A stretch of 44,262 bases of DNA from Halobacteriales archaeon QS_9_68_42 (GTDB taxonomy: Archaea; Halobacteriota; Halobacteria; Halobacteriales; Haloarculaceae): positions 1 through 44,262 of the forward strand of contig PXSE01000106.1 in assembly GCA_003022905.1 (NCBI GenBank). Direction: 5' to 3'. The position numbers and the translations under genes are program-made. Below, piece after piece: positions 1 to 7,176 of this stretch (position 1 is its first letter; every line of letters starts with the position of its first letter). The notes under the pieces are model-generated. The model did no database searches and was not told where the DNA came from. It worked only from the letters and a program-made list of their open reading frames with translations.

Positions 1-465
1 TCGAAAGACATCGTTGAGCGGTGCGTTGAACACGATGTTGGCACGCTCGTTGTGGGCGACCCGAGTGGTGTAGACGAAGATAATTGGGGTCGTCACGGCA
101 ACAAGCGATTGGACAATTGGGCGTACAAGCGGCTGATGAACCTCATCGATTACAAAGCGCGTGAACAGGGTATTGAGGTTGAAATGCCGGACGAACGCGG
201 TACATCGTCGTCGTCGTGTAGTGTCTGCGGGCACAAAGATGATGACAGTCGTGTTGAGCGCGGGTTGTGGAAGTGCGACCGCTGTGGAGTAGTCGTTCAC
301 GGTGACGTGAACGGTGCGGATAACATCAGACAAGAAACGCTAACCATGACTCCTCCATTGGGGGATAATGGTAACGGCTGTTTGGCTCAGCCACGCGTCA
401 TCCACTTCGACCGGACTCACGGATTCCAACCGCGAGACTCCCGTACGGGTGCCGCGAAACCCTAA
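1..465 (+). CDS. tnpB: TnpB-family RNA-guided nuclease, 3' end only
   Basis: The frame is open from the first base of the window, so this is the C-terminal 154 residues of a TnpB (IS200/IS605, IS1341-type) protein whose start lies outside. Visible parts are the end of the RuvC-like nuclease fold, a four-cysteine zinc finger (CSVCGHK and WKCDRCG) and the last catalytic Asp in 'HGDVNGADNI'. TnpB proteins use an RNA from the element's right end to cut DNA and help the element persist. The element's right-end hairpin follows directly. A GTG at 52 is internal, not the start. The family call is firm; activity cannot be judged from the fragment. Confidence 0.9.
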   Translation, partial: SKDIVERCVEHDVGTLVVGDPSGVDEDNWGRHGNKRLDNWAYKRLMNLIDYKAREQGIEVEMPDERGTSSSSCSVCGHKDDDSRVERGLWKCDRCGVVVHGDVNGADNIRQETLTMTPPLGDNGNGCLAQPRVIHFDRTHGFQPRDSRTGAAKP

Positions 466-479
466 TATCCCAACGCTCG

Positions 480-514
480 GGATTCCTCCGCGTTCACGCG
501 GAGGAGGAAGTCAA
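480..514 (+). repeat. Right-end hairpin of the IS200/IS605-type element
   Basis: A perfect 8-bp stem, CCTCCGCG (485-492) and CGCGGAGG (497-504), closes a TTCA loop and is followed by GAGGAAGTCAA. The same architecture (stem, TTCA loop, GGAAG-TCAA tail) recurs at 30160, 31639 and, inverted, at 30608. It lies just 3' of tnpB, where the omega-RNA scaffold of such elements ends. The bases after position 514 would then be the guide; this is inference from TnpB biology. Confidence 0.8.
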
Positions 515-638
515 CTACCGGTTCGACCACATGACCTCGCGTGATCGATACCGGAACGACTCACGGCAGTCACTATCGCACGATGCCTGCGGTTCCGCGA
601 CCCCGGCGGTTGAATAGCCCCGGGCCGTACAAACGGGT

Positions 639-917
639 ATGGACGCCGACGCCGAGGCCGAGTCCGACGGTATCGTGGCCCGCTATCGGGAAACGGACGA
701 GGAGCGTCTGCTGGAGTTCGAGGCCGACGGCCGGACGGCCGCCGTCGCACAGAACCGCGAGGGGTACGCCATGCTGAAGGTCCGGACGGCCGCCGACGGC
801 GACGAGCTGGAGCGGTACTACGGGTTCGACATAGCGCTCGACCACGCCGCCGAACTGCTGGGCGTCTCGCCGTCGGACCTCCCAATCCCCGAGGACGCCG
901 CCGACATGGGAATGTAA
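639..917 (+). CDS. Small conserved haloarchaeal protein, function unknown
   Basis: Encodes 92 residues with strong GC3 bias and a very acidic composition, so it is almost certainly a real gene. There is no signal peptide, membrane segment or metal motif. The sequence alternates short beta-like stretches (YAMLKVRTA) with an acidic helix-rich end (LDHAAELLGVSPSDLPIPED). The ATG at 639 is supported by a TATA-like TTGAATAG at 610-617, the right distance for a leaderless mRNA. It stands alone between the tnpB remnant and the response regulator. I recognise the general type (short single-domain haloarchaeal protein) but not a function. Confidence 0.75.
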   Translation: MDADAEAESDGIVARYRETDEERLLEFEADGRTAAVAQNREGYAMLKVRTAADGDELERYYGFDIALDHAAELLGVSPSDLPIPEDAADMGM

Positions 918-993
918 ATTTCGCGGGGCTCTCCGACGGATCGAGGGTCGTGCTCGGCGCAAGTGTTAATCGCGTCTAACTCGGAGTGCCGAC

Positions 994-2010
994 ATGCCCA
1001 GTGGGACCCGCCTTCTCATCGTGGACGACGACCCCTCCCTCGCAGATCTGATGGCCAACCAGCTATCGGAACTGCGGGAGGCGTTCTCCATCCGCGTCGA
1101 GACGGACCCCCACGACGCGCTAGACGCCGTCGAGGCGGGCGACGTCGACTGCGTGCTCAGTGACTATCAGATGCCCGAAATGAACGGCCTCGAACTCCTC
1201 CGGTACGTCCGGGAGATGGAGCCCGGCATCCCCTTTATCCTCTTTACATCCCAGGGAAGCGAGGAGATAGCCAGCGAGGCCGTCTCGGCGGGCGTCACCG
1301 ATTACTTCCGAAAGCGCCGCGGCAGCGAACAGTGGGAGGTGCTTGCCAACCGTATCGAGAACTCGGCGGCCAGATACCGCGCCGAACGGGCGGTCCAGCG
1401 GCGCGAGGCCGCGCTCCGCGACCTCGCTCGCACCGTCATCGACAGCGTTTCGACGCCCATCGAGGAACTGCTGGAACTCGGCCGGGAAACCCTGGAGACC
1501 GAGTACGCGGCCCTCGTGCAGGGCGAGGGCTCCGACGCGGAGCTTCTCGTCGAGAGCGTCGACGGCGCCGCGCCGCTCGGCGCCGACGGGGAGGTGCCGC
1601 TCTCCGGAGACCTCGAGGACCTGACGGTCGACAGCGGGAGCGTCATCGTCGGCACCGTCGAGGACCCCGGTCCTGAGGAGTTCGGCTCCTACGTCGGGAG
1701 CGCCATCTACGTCGGCGACCGCCGGTACGGGACCCTCTGTTTCTGCGACAGCGGCGACCGCAAGGAGTTCTCCGAGTGGGAGCGCACCTTCATCGAGCTG
1801 CTTGGCGACTGGCTCGGCCACGAACTCACGAGCGAGTGGGCCCGCGAGCGCGACGAGGCGGTCCGCTCGGCGCAGGACCGCATCGGGCGCGTCCGCCAAG
1901 CCATCGAGGAGGGCGACGACGCGGCCGCTCGTGAGGAACTGGACGCCGTCGAGTCGCTTCTGGAGCGGGACCCGCCCTCGACGACCGCCGTCTCCATCGA
2001 ACTCGACTAA
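994..2010 (+). CDS. Receiver-GAF response regulator
   Basis: 338 residues. Residues 6-125 form a CheY-like receiver domain: acidic pocket VDDDPS (10-15), phospho-acceptor Asp57 in 'VLSDYQMPEMNG', and 'TS' and 'FRKR' near residues 86 and 107. A linker helix rich in Arg/Glu follows, then a GAF-like sensor domain (about 140-270, ending 'RRYGTLCFCDS' and 'FSEWERTFIELLGDWLG') and a C-terminal coiled helix. There is no histidine kinase, HATPase or DNA-binding domain, so it probably relays or receives phosphate through protein contacts, as many haloarchaeal orphan receivers do. The start is supported by a TATA-like TGTTAATC about 27 nt upstream. No cognate kinase lies nearby. Confidence 0.85.
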   Translation: MPSGTRLLIVDDDPSLADLMANQLSELREAFSIRVETDPHDALDAVEAGDVDCVLSDYQMPEMNGLELLRYVREMEPGIPFILFTSQGSEEIASEAVSAGVTDYFRKRRGSEQWEVLANRIENSAARYRAERAVQRREAALRDLARTVIDSVSTPIEELLELGRETLETEYAALVQGEGSDAELLVESVDGAAPLGADGEVPLSGDLEDLTVDSGSVIVGTVEDPGPEEFGSYVGSAIYVGDRRYGTLCFCDSGDRKEFSEWERTFIELLGDWLGHELTSEWARERDEAVRSAQDRIGRVRQAIEEGDDAAAREELDAVESLLERDPPSTTAVSIELD

Positions 2011-2131
2011 GGGGAAAGAGTGTCATAGAATATATCGCACACCTCGTGGTACGGGGTGAACAGAGCGATAGATACAGGGTATGTATGGTACGGCTGATTC
2101 GTACTGAATCGTGCTGCAACGAGTCGCAACA

Positions 2132-2389
2132 CCTCGAAAGCCCTCGGCCGGCTCCAGTCGCGCGGCTCGCTGCGCTCCTCGGCCATCGACCTGCGGTGCT
2201 TGCGTCGCCGTGCTTTCCGGAGCTGGCCTCGCCCTTTCAGTCCGCCAGGACCCGGCTTTCCAGCGGACTGTCCCTGGCGGACTGAAAGGGCGAGCGGCGC
2301 TCGCTCCCTCCCGGGCGAAGCAAGCACCGCAACGGAGTGAGGAGCGCAGCGAGTCCCGGAGCGGTCGAGCGCCGTGAGGGCTTTCGAGG
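2132..2389. repeat. Large imperfect inverted repeat in a 500-bp intergenic region
   Basis: The gene-free stretch 2011-2510 holds a long palindromic structure. The outer arms are the 14-mers CCTCGAAAGCCCTC (2132-2145) and GAGGGCTTTCGAGG (2376-2389). The inner arms are a perfect 22-bp inverted repeat at 2228-2249 and 2273-2294 around a 23-nt loop. Sequence between outer and inner arms is partly complementary and rich in 'GAGCGCAGCGAG'-type motifs. No convincing codon use is seen on either strand. It could form a very large RNA or DNA hairpin; a dispersed haloarchaeal intergenic repeat is the likeliest identity, which I cannot confirm. Confidence 0.7.
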
Positions 2390-2510
2390 TCCTCATGCCG
2401 AGTCGAAAACTGACCCATCGAACCACCCCATACACAGGCTATCCCATCGGCCGACTTACGCCGTCAGCGGTGAAAGCAAATCCGTGCCAATTACTCTATA
2501 ATACCTTCGA

Positions 2511-3419
2511 CTAGCGGAGCAGTTCGACGAACTCCTCGGGGTGCTCCGCGTGGACCAGCAGGTCCGCGTTGTCGAAGACGACGAGCCGTGCGTCGGCCGT
2601 CTCGGCCAGTTCCCGCCCCCGTTCGAGCGGCGGTAACTCGGCCTCCCGGCCCCACACTATCGTCGTCGGAACCCCCGTCGCCGCGAGCCGCTCCCCTACG
2701 TCGACATCCAGGTCGAGGAAGCCGCTCAGGAACGATGCCGGCACGAACCGGGCGCCCGGCTGGTGGGTCGTCTTCCAGTCGTACTCGACCCACTCGTCGG
2801 GTATCGCCGCCGCCTCCGAGAAGCCGTGGTCCGTCAAGAAGTATCGGATCGAGGGTTTCGAGGTCAGCAGGTTGTACAGCCCCTCGCCGACGACGGGTGA
2901 CCGGGCCAGCGAGCGCAGCCACGTCCGTTGGCCCGGAATCGATGAGGCCGTCGGACAGACGAGAACGAACTCCGAGGCTGACACGTCCCCGGCGGCGGCG
3001 ACGTAGGCCGCCGACAGCGAGGAGGCGACGACGACGGGGTTCTCCGACAAATCCTGGATGAAGTCGCCGACGAAGGCGACGTACAGCGACCCGGAGTACA
3101 GAAGCGGCGGCCGGTCGGAGTGGCCGACCCCCGGCAGGTCCGGCGCGAGGACGTGGTACTCCTCGGCCAAGGCGTCGACCACGTAGCGGAACTCGTGGCT
3201 CGACCCCGCCGCGTTCATGCCGTGCAACAGGACCAGGTCGGGGTTCGAGGAATCGCCGGCTTCGGTGTATGCGACGTCGAACCCGCGCCAGCGGTAGGTC
3301 TCGGTCGGTCGCCCGAGCGGCGGGTCCAGTTCCGCGGGGTTGCCCCGTAGCGCGCGGTTCCCGACTGCGGCCGCCCCGAGGCCGACCGCGGCACCACCGA
3401 CGACTCGTTTCAGGTTCAT
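2511..3419 (-). CDS. Alpha/beta-fold hydrolase, probably membrane-anchored
   Basis: 302 residues from ATG 3419. An in-frame codon 21 nt upstream is possible, but the basic-then-hydrophobic N-terminus ([20 protein letters not shown]) looks like a membrane anchor beginning here. The core has the oxyanion strand '[11 protein letters not shown]', the 'DLPGVGHSD' loop, a nucleophile elbow in the variant form ASSLS (the usual Gly positions are Ala and Ser), a late Asp-containing strand ([12 protein letters not shown]), and the catalytic-type His in '[11 protein letters not shown]'. Substrate unknown; family members are esterases, lipases or lactonases. It stands 44 bp downstream of meaB on the same strand and may be co-transcribed. 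Confidence 0.85.
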   Translation of the reverse strand: MNLKRVVGGAAVGLGAAAVGNRALRGNPAELDPPLGRPTETYRWRGFDVAYTEAGDSSNPDLVLLHGMNAAGSSHEFRYVVDALAEEYHVLAPDLPGVGHSDRPPLLYSGSLYVAFVGDFIQDLSENPVVVASSLSAAYVAAAGDVSASEFVLVCPTASSIPGQRTWLRSLARSPVVGEGLYNLLTSKPSIRYFLTDHGFSEAAAIPDEWVEYDWKTTHQPGARFVPASFLSGFLDLDVDVGERLAATGVPTTIVWGREAELPPLERGRELAETADARLVVFDNADLLVHAEHPEEFVELLR

Positions 3420-3463
3420 ACGCCAGCCGACGGCCCTCACGCGCTTAGACTTACCGCCTGCGG

Positions 3464-4432
3464 CTACTCCTCGCGGGACTCCCGGACGCAGTCGGCGACC
3501 GGTCCGACTATCTCGTCGACCACCGAGTAGGGGTCGGTCTCCTTCGCGGTGACGGCTTCGACGTAGGCGTCGAGGCCCCCCCGGTCCTGCAGTTCCTCCT
3601 CGACGAGGGCGGCGCTGTCCTCGCGGAGCAGGGTCCGAATCTCGGCGGCGTACCGCTCCTCGACGCCCTCGCCGGTCTTGGCGACTGTCTCGACGATGGG
3701 CGGTTGCCGTTCGTCCTCGTCGTCGATTTCCTCGTCGCCCTCGAGGTCGACCGCGCCGGCGCCGTGGTGGCCCGCCATCGGCGAGGCGTCCCGCATGTGG
3801 ATCATCTCGCGCAACTCCTTGACCGTCCGGTCTGCGCCATCGATGTCGGCTTTGTTGACCACGAACACGTCGGCGATTTCGAGGATGCCGGCCTTCAGCA
3901 TCTGGACGTCGTCGCCAGACCCGGGCGGCACCAGCACCGCGACGGTGTCGGCGGTCTTGACGATGTCGACCTCGTTTTGACCGGCGCCGACCGTCTCGAC
4001 GATGACGCGGTCCTTGCCGAAGGCGTCCAACGCCTTCGCCGCGTCCGTCGTCGACGTCGAGAGCCCGCCCAGCGTCCCGCGGGCGGACATCGACCGGAAG
4101 AAGACGTCCATGTCGCCGACGTTGGACGCCATCCGGATGCGGTCGCCCAGCACCGCGCCGCCGGTGAACGGTGAGGAGGGGTCGATGGCGATGACGCCGA
4201 CCGTCTCGCCGCGCTCCCGGTAGGTGGCGGCCATCTTGTCCACAAGCGTCGACTTGCCCGCCCCCGGCGACCCCGTGATGCCGACGACCTGGGCGTGGCC
4301 GGTGTGCTCGTGCAGCTCCGAGACGAGGTCCCGGTACCCCGGCGAGCGGTTCTCTATCTTCGTTATCACCCGTGCGAGCGCGCGGTGTTTGCCCGCCAGT
4401 AGCTCGTCGATGAGCGACTCGTCGCTACTCAT
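3464..4432 (-). CDS. meaB: MeaB/ArgK-type GTPase, methylmalonyl-CoA mutase chaperone
   Basis: 322 residues, normal length for the G3E GTPases that guard and reactivate methylmalonyl-CoA mutase and gate adenosylcobalamin loading. Walker A is GSPGAGKS (54-61). The switch region '[15 protein letters not shown]', the '[12 protein letters not shown]' stretch and the guanine-specificity motif NKAD (near residue 193) are present. An acidic insert ([13 protein letters not shown]) is typical of halophilic versions. Its ATG abuts the stop of mcmA2 directly (TAGATG), so the two are one operon, which strongly supports the mutase role over the older 'LAO/AO transport ATPase' label. Confidence 0.95.
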   Translation of the reverse strand: MSSDESLIDELLAGKHRALARVITKIENRSPGYRDLVSELHEHTGHAQVVGITGSPGAGKSTLVDKMAATYRERGETVGVIAIDPSSPFTGGAVLGDRIRMASNVGDMDVFFRSMSARGTLGGLSTSTTDAAKALDAFGKDRVIVETVGAGQNEVDIVKTADTVAVLVPPGSGDDVQMLKAGILEIADVFVVNKADIDGADRTVKELREMIHMRDASPMAGHHGAGAVDLEGDEEIDDEDERQPPIVETVAKTGEGVEERYAAEIRTLLREDSAALVEEELQDRGGLDAYVEAVTAKETDPYSVVDEIVGPVADCVRESREE

Positions 4433-4849
4433 CTATCGTTCGGGGGCGTTCTCGCGGACGAACTCGATGGTTTCCTGCATGGTGGCGCCGGGACCGAAGA
4501 TTTCGGCGACGCCGAGCTCGTACAGCTCCTCCCGGTCCTCGTCGGGGACAATGCCGCCGACGATGACCAGGGTGTCCTCGAGAGCGTCGTACCCCTCGAG
4601 GCCGTCGATGATCTTCGGAACGAGAGTGTCGTGGGCGCCCGAGAGAATGGAGATGCCCAGCACGTCGACGTCCTCTTGGACGGCGGCCTGGACGATCTCG
4701 TCGGGCGACTTGTGCAGTCCCGAGTAGATGACCTCGAAGCCGGCGTCGCGGAACGCCCGGGCGATGACGTGGGCGCCGCGGTCGTGGCCGTCGAGGCCGA
4801 CCTTCGCCACCAGACACCGGATGGTCCGCTGTTCCTGCTCAGTACTCAT
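4433..4849 (-). CDS. mcmA2: Methylmalonyl-CoA mutase, cobalamin-binding subunit
   Basis: 138 residues forming just the B12-binding Rossmann domain of methylmalonyl-CoA mutase. It carries the signature Asp20-x-His22-x-x-Gly25 (DGHDRG), whose His is the lower cobalt ligand, followed by 'GFEVIYSGLHKSP', 'LGISILSGAH' and 'VIVGGIVP'. In haloarchaea the catalytic large subunit is commonly encoded separately; it is not in this window. With meaB immediately downstream it serves interconversion of succinyl-CoA and methylmalonyl-CoA (propionate and related carbon metabolism). A weak TATA-like element (GTTAGAG) lies about 27 nt upstream of the start. Confidence 0.95.
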   Translation of the reverse strand: MSTEQEQRTIRCLVAKVGLDGHDRGAHVIARAFRDAGFEVIYSGLHKSPDEIVQAAVQEDVDVLGISILSGAHDTLVPKIIDGLEGYDALEDTLVIVGGIVPDEDREELYELGVAEIFGPGATMQETIEFVRENAPER

Positions 4850-5025
4850 ACCCCCATATTTCGCCGCAACCCGCTTGACTCTAACGGACAGCGGCGCGCT
4901 CGCGGTCGATTCGGCCGGACGCGACCGCGACTGGCGCCGAAACCGCCGGACGTGAACGCCTCGCGCGGCCGCCCGCGGTCCGATGGGTTTATCAGGTCTA
5001 CTCCGGTACGGTGTACTGCGTTCGA

Positions 5026-5097
5026 GGGCTCGTAGATCAGCGGTAGATCATCCCCCTGGCACGGGGAAGGCCCCGGGTTCAAATCCCGGCGAGTCCA
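5026..5097 (+). tRNA. tRNA-Ala (anticodon GGC)
   Basis: Full cloverleaf by eye. The acceptor stem is GGGCTCG (5026-5032) with CGAGTCC (5090-5096), including the alanine identity pair G3:U70. The D arm is GATC/GATC, and the anticodon stem TCCCC/GGGGA (5051-5055, 5063-5067) carries loop CTGGCAC with anticodon GGC at 5058-5060. The T arm contains GTTCAAATC and the discriminator is A5097. CCA is not encoded. No intron is seen. The downstream 12 bp repeat the tRNA 3' end, suggesting use as an integration site. Confidence 0.97.
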
Positions 5098-5432
5098 CCG
5101 GCGAGTCCACTGGATTTTCGCGGCGCAATGCAACGAGCGACGCGGAGCAATAGCGACGCGCTGTGAGCAATCTGCGTCGGGAAACAAGGTCGTCGAGGCC
5201 CGGATTTGAATTGGAAGGAAGACGGTCCGGGATGCTCGCTCACTACGTTCGCTGCGCTTCCAGGTCTACGACTTCCAGGGATTCAAATTCCGAGAGACGC
5301 CGAGGCGTCTCTCGACGGTCCCGCAAGCGCCGTCTCCGGCGTTCGCTCAGTCCCAGCGTCCACGCGAGCGGAGCGAGCGTGGGCTCGGGAGACGAACGAA
5401 GTGAGTCACCCGGCGAGTCAACTGAGTTTTCC
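5087..5432 (+). other. Candidate attachment-site remnant: duplicated tRNA-Ala 3' end bounding a 300-bp non-coding segment
   Basis: CGGCGAGTCCAC occurs at 5087-5098 (end of the tRNA) and again immediately at 5099-5110. A third, slightly diverged copy with matching flank (CGGCGAGTCAACTGAGTTTT versus CGGCGAGTCCACTGGATTTT) sits at 5411-5430. The segment between copies two and three is non-coding and hairpin-rich. It includes a perfect 11-nt inverted repeat, CGAGAGACGCC (5291-5301) with GGCGTCTCTCG (5304-5314), and two T-arm-like 'TTCAAAT' stretches in opposite orientation. Direct repeats of a tRNA 3' end are the usual footprint of tyrosine-integrase elements; no integrase remains here. Confidence 0.55.
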
Positions 5433-5440
5433 CAACGTAA

Positions 5441-5614
5441 CACGGCGAGCGCCTCGCCCGGCGCATCGACGCCGGGTGCGTCTACATCAACCAGCTCGTC
5501 ACGTCCGACCCCCGGGTGCCGTTCGGCGGCGTCAAGGAGTCGGGCTACGGCCGGGAACTGTCCGAGTCGGGTATCCGGGAGTTCGTCAACCGGAAGACTG
5601 TCTGGGTCGAGTAG
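5441..5614 (+). pseudogene. Aldehyde dehydrogenase, C-terminal fragment
   Basis: About 57 in-frame codons with native GC3 bias read as the C-terminus of an NAD(P)-dependent aldehyde dehydrogenase: '[13 protein letters not shown]', the hallmark '[14 protein letters not shown]', and the ending '[11 protein letters not shown]'. The frame is closed by a TAA at 5438, and the catalytic Cys/Glu part of the enzyme is absent, so only the last tenth of the gene remains. It begins just after the third tRNA-derived repeat, consistent with the rest of the gene having been replaced by the integrated or rearranged segment. Confidence 0.85.
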
Positions 5615-5639
5615 CGGCCGGACTACTCCCCGTCATCCG

Positions 5640-5807
5640 GTTCCGAACTCCGGTCGGCCGTCGAGCAATCCCTCCGGGAGTGCCTCGATGCCGCCCGGCC
5701 GTGGCTCGCGAGGGCGCCGCCGACTCGCTCGGTATCACCCCCGGACGTTCTACCAACACTGGCGGAACGCCGTCGCCCGCGTCCTCGGGGCGCTCGCCGG
5801 CGACTAA
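5640..5807 (+). pseudogene. Unidentified C-terminal gene fragment
   Basis: Two GC3-biased reading-frame pieces abut: 'QSLRECLDAARPWLAR' in one frame up to about 5715, then 'YHPRTFYQHWRNAVARVLG' in another frame ending at the TAA 5805-5807. Together they look like the tail of a helical protein broken by a frameshift near 5715-5725. The family is not recognised. The stop overlaps the stop of the convergent lipoprotein gene. It belongs to the debris field downstream of the tRNA. Low confidence. Confidence 0.3.
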
Positions 5808-6241
5808 TCCCGTCGCTCGACGCTGTCCTCGACCCTCGTTGCGAGTTCCTCGCGGCTCATCTCGCCGTCGAGGTACGCGTCTATCCAGGACTGCTCCATC
5901 CGCCAGGTGGCGACTACCTCGCCGTCGATGCGGGCCGCGGCGTCCAACCCGGAGACCCCCCACTGGCCGTCGTAGGCCCGGTCGAAGAAGGCGCGTGCGA
6001 CGTCGTCGATGCTCTCTCTGACCCCCTCCTCGGTCGGCTCCCGCGGGGTGTACGCCAGGGCGACGCGCTCGCCGACCGATAGCTCGCGGACGGCGTGGCC
6101 CTCACTCTCGACGGCGTCGCGGAGCGCGTTCGCCTTGACGCCGTCCCCGCGCTCGGTCGCCGTCTCCGCCCCGTCGTCACCGCTACAGCCGGCCAGCGGG
6201 AGACCGGCGGCGACCGCGAGGAGGTAGCTCCGGCGTCGCAT
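5804..6241 (-). CDS. Small lipoprotein, function unknown
   Basis: 145 residues from ATG 6241. The N-terminus is a basic run followed by a hydrophobic core and lipobox: MRRRSYLLAVAAGLPLAGCSG. That predicts lipid attachment at the Cys and an extracytoplasmic location. The twin-Arg-like start (RRRSYL) suggests Tat export, usual for haloarchaeal lipoproteins. The mature part is acidic and helical (e.g. 'ALRDAVESEGHAVREL', 'IDDVARAFFDRAYDGQWGV'), with no catalytic motif recognised. A longer in-frame extension upstream would bury the signal peptide and is rejected. It is convergent with the fragment at 5640-5807. Confidence 0.75.
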   Translation of the reverse strand: MRRRSYLLAVAAGLPLAGCSGDDGAETATERGDGVKANALRDAVESEGHAVRELSVGERVALAYTPREPTEEGVRESIDDVARAFFDRAYDGQWGVSGLDAAARIDGEVVATWRMEQSWIDAYLDGEMSREELATRVEDSVERRD

Positions 6242-6343
6242 ATGCCCGAATGGTTGCCAGCCCCGCGTAAGTGTTCTGCCGGCGATAGGCGGCTCCACGG
6301 TCGGACGGACACCCTCATTACCCCGGCGGGACAACCGCTGGCC

Positions 6344-6529
6344 ATGTCGGACGAGCGGTTTAACCTCCGCCGACTGTGGCCGCTCATCGGCACGCTGTAT
6401 CTGATTTACCTCGCCCTCCAGCCCCCGCCGGCCCGGTACGTCGGGATGCTCTGTCTCGTGGTCGTCGCGCCCGTCGCCGCGGGCTGGTTCGCCGGCAACG
6501 TCCTCGGCGTCGGCCCGCGGGCGAACTAA
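6344..6529 (+). CDS. Small two-helix membrane protein
   Basis: 61 residues starting at ATG 6344 (MSDERFNLRRLWPLIG), with two hydrophobic segments: about residues 12-27 (PLIGTLYLIYLALQP) and about 33-53 (VGMLCLVVVAPVAAGWFAG). It has strong GC3 codon bias and a charged N-terminus. The stop overlaps the convergent stop of the next gene by 4 bp. There is no known motif; this type of DUF-level haloarchaeal membrane peptide is common. A longer upstream reading frame exists but runs antisense through the lipoprotein promoter and lacks coding character. Confidence 0.7.
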   Translation: MSDERFNLRRLWPLIGTLYLIYLALQPPPARYVGMLCLVVVAPVAAGWFAGNVLGVGPRAN

Positions 6530-6756
6530 GGCTTGTGGGTGAAGATGAACGCGCGCTCGCCCTCGACGCCGACACAGAGGTCCAGTTGCTTCGAGAGGTT
6601 GAGGCTGGTCGGGCTCTCCTTGCAGACGACCAGATCGTCGAACGGCTCCTCGCAGGCCGGACAGGCGACCGAGACGGTGTTCTGGTAGGTCTTTATCGCG
6701 GAGTTTTCGTCTCTCGGAGTCAGTGAGGCGAGCAGTTCGTCCGTGTCGATGTCCAT
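6526..6756 (-). CDS. Small CxxC protein, conserved haloarchaeal
   Basis: 76 residues. It has one clear zinc-knuckle half, VACPACEEPFDDLVVCK (CPAC plus a later Cys), between an N-terminal helix (MDIDTDELLASLTPRD) and a C-terminal beta-rich part (LDLCVGVEGERAFIFTHK). It is probably a zinc-ribbon-like adaptor. I recall very similar proteins annotated as 'flagella cluster protein' or DUF7385 in haloarchaea, but that is memory and unverified. Its position near a pilus operon makes the association worth noting, though the operon is not contiguous with it. Confidence 0.75.
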   Translation of the reverse strand: MDIDTDELLASLTPRDENSAIKTYQNTVSVACPACEEPFDDLVVCKESPTSLNLSKQLDLCVGVEGERAFIFTHKP

Positions 6757-6833
6757 ACCCCCTCCAGCGGTGGGTTCCTAATCAATTTCGGGGCCGTGGC
6801 TGGCGGGGTAACTTCCGCGAGAAGTGGGCCGAC

Positions 6834-6932
6834 TCAATCGTCCTGTTCGTGGCCCCGATCCCAGACGTTCGAGACGGAGTCGCCGGTCGGTGGTGTGTGA
6901 TTGACATCGCCCAGTGTGTCGTTTTCTTCCAT
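6834..6932 (-). CDS. Very short acidic protein (32 aa)
   Basis: ATG 6930-6932 to TGA 6834-6836 gives 32 residues beginning MEENDTLGDVNHTPP and ending VWDRGHEQDD. Nine Asp/Glu plus Trp and Pro in so short a frame is typical haloarchaeal protein composition. A TATA-like TTAAGT on the same strand at about 6958-6965 sits 27-30 nt upstream of the ATG, as for a leaderless transcript. No homologue is recognised. The rest of 6757-7176 contains nothing else I can support. Confidence 0.5.
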   Translation of the reverse strand: MEENDTLGDVNHTPPTGDSVSNVWDRGHEQDD

Positions 6933-7176
6933 CGTGCCACAGAGTAACACATCGAGTGTACTTAACGGTTGCCTGAATCCAGTTATAAGACATTATACCG
7001 TATTAATTCGCAAAGGGGAAGCGGAGGTTGCCCCGTGGTGACTGCTGTGAGTTACACTATCGGTCATACGTGCGTGACCCGACGGTCGCAGAGAAGGGCT
7101 CCGTGTGGCCCGGGTTCGGCGAGGTGACGATATGGCTCCACGTCACTGAGAACCGCTCGGGGTTGAGCTATCTTAG

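Noticed and set aside
541..962. Several open frames on both strands around the 92-aa gene
   Set aside because: They are Arg/Pro-rich antisense or shifted readings of 639-917, typical of GC-rich DNA, and lack their own promoter or haloarchaeal acidity.
1120..1899. 259-codon minus-strand frame
   Set aside because: Exact antisense of the receiver-GAF gene; the plus strand has clear domain motifs.
5163..6021. Long plus-strand frames crossing the tRNA-linked region
   Set aside because: Their sequences are Arg/Ser/Pro low complexity and cross repeats, an ALDH fragment in another frame and an antisense lipoprotein gene; only the short fragments reported show coding character.
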